The notes beneath the pieces are model-generated. The model worked only from the letters and a program-made list of their open reading frames with translations, did not search any database and was not told where the DNA came from. The translations under genes and the position numbers were made by a program. Below, in pieces: positions 61,199-64,000 of a stretch of DNA of 64,000 nt; the first letter of the stretch is position 1, and each line of letters opens with the position of its first letter. Where the stretch lies: NCBI GenBank assembly GCA_934309345.1, contig CAKRDD010000017.1:11978-75977 (forward strand). Direction: 5' to 3'. Origin of the DNA: an uncultured Mediterraneibacter sp. (GTDB lineage Bacteria; Bacillota; Clostridia; Lachnospirales; Lachnospiraceae).

Positions 61199-61555
61199 AT
61201 GACAAATAATGTACGTTTAGTCCTTTCTGTATCGGAGGAGGATAGGAGTAAATTAGATAAGTTAAGTGCAGAACTTGGGATGAATCGGTCACAATATGTC
61301 AGATATCTGTTATCAGGGTGTTCAAAGCTCATAACTCCGTCAATGAAGTATCGGGAGTTTGTAAAACACGTTTCTCAAATTGATCTATCATTGCGGGTGA
61401 TTGCATTGAAAGAAGAAGTAAGTAGTGAAGATATGCTTTTTATTGAAAGTAGTATAAAAGAAATAAAAGGACTGTTATATCAAGGAGAGACAACTTTTGG
61501 TCAAGTTGACCAAAAGTTGCTCGAAGGAGGCAAAGATGAAATTGAAAGAAATTAG
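61199..61555 (+). CDS. Ribbon-helix-helix/MobC-like protein
   Basis: 118 residues with GGAGTAGGAAG upstream. The N-terminal VRLVLSVSEEDRSKLDKLSAE followed by LGMNRSQYVRYLL is a ribbon-helix-helix/MobC-like pattern seen in relaxosome proteins. Its coding sequence contains the third copy of the 27-bp palindrome, read as TTFGQVDQKLL. It overlaps the next small gene by 20 bases. Confidence 0.6.
   Translation: MTNNVRLVLSVSEEDRSKLDKLSAELGMNRSQYVRYLLSGCSKLITPSMKYREFVKHVSQIDLSLRVIALKEEVSSEDMLFIESSIKEIKGLLYQGETTFGQVDQKLLEGGKDEIERN
61492..61518. promoter_or_regulatory. 27-bp palindrome, copy 3 (candidate parS)
   Basis: Perfect arms AACTTTTGGTCAA/TTGACCAAAAGTT around one G, extended by one further C-G pair. 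It is inside the RHH-like gene and 17 bases before the next start. Confidence 0.7.
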
Positions 61556-61712
61556 TATGGAAGAGTTGGTTTGTTTTATGAAGGAGCAAGAAGGAGAATT
61601 CTTTGTACGAGTACTATTAGATTCTAAGGAAGAGGGGGATGAAATTAATGCAGGAGCAGCTGGAAGTTGTAACAATCAGATTGAAAAAAGATGCACCGAT
61701 TATGTCGAATAG
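61536..61712 (+). CDS. Small unknown protein before the RadC gene
   Basis: 58 residues; the ATG at 61536 follows GAAGGAGG. Acidic N-terminal part (ISMEELVCFMKEQEGEFFVRV). Overlaps RadC by 65 bases in another frame. Its final part may be shaped only by that overlap. Not recognised. Confidence 0.45.
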   Translation: MKLKEISMEELVCFMKEQEGEFFVRVLLDSKEEGDEINAGAAGSCNNQIEKRCTDYVE

Positions 61713-62205
61713 ACCGATACACTCTCCGATGGATGCAATTAGGCTACTTGGCAAAGAACTGTGTGAATTAGATCGAGAAGTCATATGTATTGTGAATCTT
61801 CGAACAGATGGTATCCCATTGAATTGTAATTTTGTCAGTGTTGGGGTAGTAGATCAAAGTATTGCGCATCCAAGAGAAATTTTTAAAAGCAGTATTTTAT
61901 CGAATGCAACAAGTATGATTTTGATTCATAACCATCCGTCAGGAAACCTTGAACCGAGTAAATGGGATACAATACTGACAGATAGAATGCTAAAGCTTGG
62001 AGAACTGATAGGCATTCCAGTTGTAGATCATATTATTGTCGGTGGAGAGAATAAAGAATATTTCAGTTTTAAAGAGAAAGGTATTTTGGAGTTTGAACAT
62101 AATAGTTTTGAAATAGATTATAGAAAGCTTGATGCAGAAAGATTTGCAGTTGCAGAAAATGAAATAGATCATGTGGTAACGCCAAGGAGAAGGCGAAGCA
62201 GATAA
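61648..62205 (+). CDS. RadC/JAB-domain protein
   Basis: 185 residues; the ATG at 61648 fits AGGGGG at 9 bases better than one at 61639. The JAMM metal motif is visible: LIHNHPSGNLEPSKWD, with an upstream Glu in PREIFKSSIL. MPN/JAB domains of RadC type are common on plasmids, phages and ICEs; enzymatic role not established. No N-terminal helix-hairpin-helix, unlike chromosomal RadC. An IS1182-like element begins 4 bases after its stop. Confidence 0.85.
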   Translation: MQEQLEVVTIRLKKDAPIMSNRPIHSPMDAIRLLGKELCELDREVICIVNLRTDGIPLNCNFVSVGVVDQSIAHPREIFKSSILSNATSMILIHNHPSGNLEPSKWDTILTDRMLKLGELIGIPVVDHIIVGGENKEYFSFKEKGILEFEHNSFEIDYRKLDAERFAVAENEIDHVVTPRRRRSR

Positions 62206-62208
62206 AAT

Positions 62209-64000
62209 AGGGGGCTGTGAAAAAAGAATAGTCCCCCAAAAAAGAAAGACCAAGAGTTTATAATGAACTCAAGGTCTTTCTTTCTGTTATAATTAACTTG
62301 CAATGAAAATTAATAACATAATCTATTCTAACCCAAAACAGGCAGTTTTGCCAATGCTAATTCAAGATTATTTGGACATCTGTGATCCAGTGCTGACTTT
62401 TGATAGATTTATGGGAGAAATCGAACTGGAGAAATATCTGAAAAATATTCCTCAACATGATACAGGAAGACTCAGGTATGACCCGGTCAGCATGCTGAAA
62501 ACAGTTTTGTTTGGATTTATGGCGAATGGCTATATATCATTGCGTGAACTGGAGGATCAGTGTAAAGTCAATCTCCGTTTCATGTATCTTATGGATCATC
62601 AAGCACCTTCTTACCGTACTTTCGGCTACTTCATCAACGAAGTACTTGCTGATTCCATTGAAGAAATATTTCAAGATATAAACAAAAAAATCTTCGAGAC
62701 AGAGCATGTGGATCTTCAACATCTATACATTGATGGATCCAAGTTTGAAGCAAATGCGAATAAATACTCCTGGGTATGGAAAAAAGCAACCGAAAAATCC
62801 AGATACCGTCTCTTTGGTAAGATCACTACACTCTTTGAAGAAATCAATGAGGAACTTTCATGTACAGGTATGAAACTTTGTATCAATAGTGAGTACGCAC
62901 CAGAGTATCTGAAGGAAGCTGCTGAACAGTATGCAGAAGTCTGGCAGATTAATGAAGCAATGTTTGTTCATGGCAGGGGACATCGTAAAACTACACAACA
63001 ACGTCATTATGAGAAACTCAAAGAGTATGCTGCTAAGTTGGAAGAATACGTGGAAAAAATCAAAATCTGTGGAGAAGATCGCAACAGCTACTCGAAAACA
63101 GATCATTCAGCCACTTTTATGCGAATCAAGACAGACTACATGGGAAATGACCAGTTGCTTCCAGCTTATAATGTACAGGTCGGTGTTGCAGATGAATATA
63201 TTGCTGTTGTTGATGTAAATCAGTATCGCTCAGATATGGATTGTTTTATTCCATTAATGAACAAGTTTTATACTACATATGGCTTCTATCCGAAGTACCC
63301 AGTAGCAGATGCCGGATATGGTTCTTACAACAATTACATCTTCTGTGAGCAGCAAGGAATGGAAAAATATATGAAGTTTCCCATGTTCAAGAAAGAGACT
63401 ACTGACAAGAAATACCATGAAGATCCATTTCGTGCAGTAAATTTCCCAATCGGGGAAGACGGAATCATGCGTTGCCCAAACGGGAAAAACTTTAATCTTC
63501 AGTATCGAAAAAACGTAAAAGGGAACAAGTATGGGCGACAGGAAGAAGTGTATCAGTGTGAAGACTGCTCCGGCTGTCCATACGCAGAACAATGTAAAAA
63601 GACAGACAAAAACCGTACTGTTCGGATCCACCGCGAACTTACAGCGATGCATCAGGAAGTGATAGAAAATCTCGAAAGTATCCAGGGAGCGCTTCTAAGG
63701 ATGAACAGATCCATTCAGGCAGAAGGTACCTTTGGTATCATGAAAAACGACCGGTGGTACAAAAGAATTGTCCGAAGAGGAATAAAATCTGTATTGCTTG
63801 AAGTATTTCTCGTTTCTATCGGACACAATCTTTATAAATATCACAACAAACAGAAAAAAGTTGCAGCTGCCGCATAGGAGTTCATAATAGCATTCTTATG
63901 GGGTAAGGGGAACTATACCCTTTTTTATGCAATATAACTATTATCATAACCATAAGCAAAAGGACGCATGAAAAAACTCTCGTTTTTTCACACGCCCTGT
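62209..64000. mobile_element. IS1182-family insertion sequence (right end at or just beyond window edge)
   Basis: The left end AGGGGGCTGTGAAAAAAG (62209) matches the reverse complement of the right end, ACAGGGCGTGTGAAAAAACG (to 64000), with few differences. A hairpin AAAGAAAGACC/GGTCTTTCTTT lies inside the left end. One transposase fills it. The right boundary may extend a few bases past 64000. Confidence 0.75.
62303..63877 (+). CDS. IS1182-family transposase
   Basis: 524 residues, full length. Features: N-terminal DUF772-like part (YDPVSMLKTVLFGFMANG), the first DDE Asp in LYIDGSKFEANANKYSW, the second in YPVADAGYGSYNNYIF, a Cys cluster CEDCSGCPYAEQC and the late MNRSIQAEGTFGIMKND with the third acid. 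Intact, so the element may be active. A relative is the broken copy at 58137. Confidence 0.93.
   Translation: MKINNIIYSNPKQAVLPMLIQDYLDICDPVLTFDRFMGEIELEKYLKNIPQHDTGRLRYDPVSMLKTVLFGFMANGYISLRELEDQCKVNLRFMYLMDHQAPSYRTFGYFINEVLADSIEEIFQDINKKIFETEHVDLQHLYIDGSKFEANANKYSWVWKKATEKSRYRLFGKITTLFEEINEELSCTGMKLCINSEYAPEYLKEAAEQYAEVWQINEAMFVHGRGHRKTTQQRHYEKLKEYAAKLEEYVEKIKICGEDRNSYSKTDHSATFMRIKTDYMGNDQLLPAYNVQVGVADEYIAVVDVNQYRSDMDCFIPLMNKFYTTYGFYPKYPVADAGYGSYNNYIFCEQQGMEKYMKFPMFKKETTDKKYHEDPFRAVNFPIGEDGIMRCPNGKNFNLQYRKNVKGNKYGRQEEVYQCEDCSGCPYAEQCKKTDKNRTVRIHRELTAMHQEVIENLESIQGALLRMNRSIQAEGTFGIMKNDRWYKRIVRRGIKSVLLEVFLVSIGHNLYKYHNKQKKVAAAA

Larger units (their letters stand above)
25582..64000. mobile_element. 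Integrated plasmid-like/conjugative-type element inserted after guaA (right end outside window)
   Basis: Just after guaA the DNA becomes markedly more AT-rich. It carries Xis, tyrosine integrase, ParA, ParB, a replication initiator, Y-polymerase/YolD, a RadC-domain protein, RHH-like proteins and several IS remnants. No second copy of the guaA 3' end is visible in the window, so the right junction is beyond 64 kb. No relaxase, VirB4 or coupling protein is seen, so self-transfer is not shown. The modified-peptide locus at 36.7-57.6 kb is cargo. Confidence 0.75.

Noticed and set aside
1..64000. CRISPR arrays, tRNA or rRNA genes
   Set aside because: No regularly spaced repeat-spacer pattern and no recognisable tRNA cloverleaf or rRNA sequence on either strand.

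Overview
The window reads as a chromosome segment from a spore-forming Firmicute of the Lachnospiraceae type (order Eubacteriales). The evidence is the gene set: spoIIID, a T-box-controlled metG, glgB, guaA, and an MMPL exporter. It carries a large AT-rich integrated element downstream of guaA. I cannot fix the species from sequence alone.

Positions 1-25.6 kb are mostly host backbone. In order: the 3' part of an MMPL/RND-type transporter; a reverse-strand HipA-kinase toxin-antitoxin pair with two repeated operator-like sites; a decayed AraC regulator; a sugar operon (DUF4867 protein, L-fucose/L-arabinose isomerase-family protein, xylulokinase) behind a leader with two terminator-like hairpins; uppP; a VanRS-like two-component system; a T-box leader and metG; a stretch of short decayed or unknown reading frames; a TPR-acidic repeat-ATPase protein; glgB; spoIIID; an orphan AraC-type response regulator; an HPr-like protein without the active histidine; and guaA.

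From about 25.6 kb to the right edge lies an integrative, plasmid-like element. It starts just after guaA with an Xis-like protein and a tyrosine integrase. ParA, ParB and a replication-initiator-like protein follow; the last has 51-bp in-gene repeats. There is also a Y-family polymerase/YolD pair and many small unknown proteins. On the right are a RadC-domain protein, a ribbon-helix-helix-like protein, and a complete IS1182-like element. A 27-bp palindrome (arms AACTTTTGGTCAA) occurs three times, at 30.95, 35.49 and 61.49 kb, and is the best candidate for the element's ParB centromere. No relaxase, coupling protein or VirB4 is visible, so any conjugation genes must lie beyond the right edge.

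The most interesting part is 36.7-57.6 kb: a radical-SAM RiPP (modified peptide) locus carried as cargo. It has three short Cys-rich precursors (53, 48 and 51 residues) sharing an acidic leader and a C-x6/7-C-x2-D-C core. It has five radical SAM/SPASM-like enzymes, an ABC exporter with no C39 peptidase domain, and a cytoplasmic subtilisin-like protease that probably removes leaders. Two LytTR response regulators, an AgrC-like kinase and two related XRE regulators (one with an in-frame stop) supply regulation. An ABC/FtsX transporter with its own kinase/regulator pair probably gives immunity. The enzymes form two related pairs, so the locus looks like two copies of one module, one of which also carries the protease and exporter. 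The locus is scarred by a deleted IS66 transposase, a frameshifted zinc phospholipase C, a group II intron-like remnant and an IS1182 fragment.
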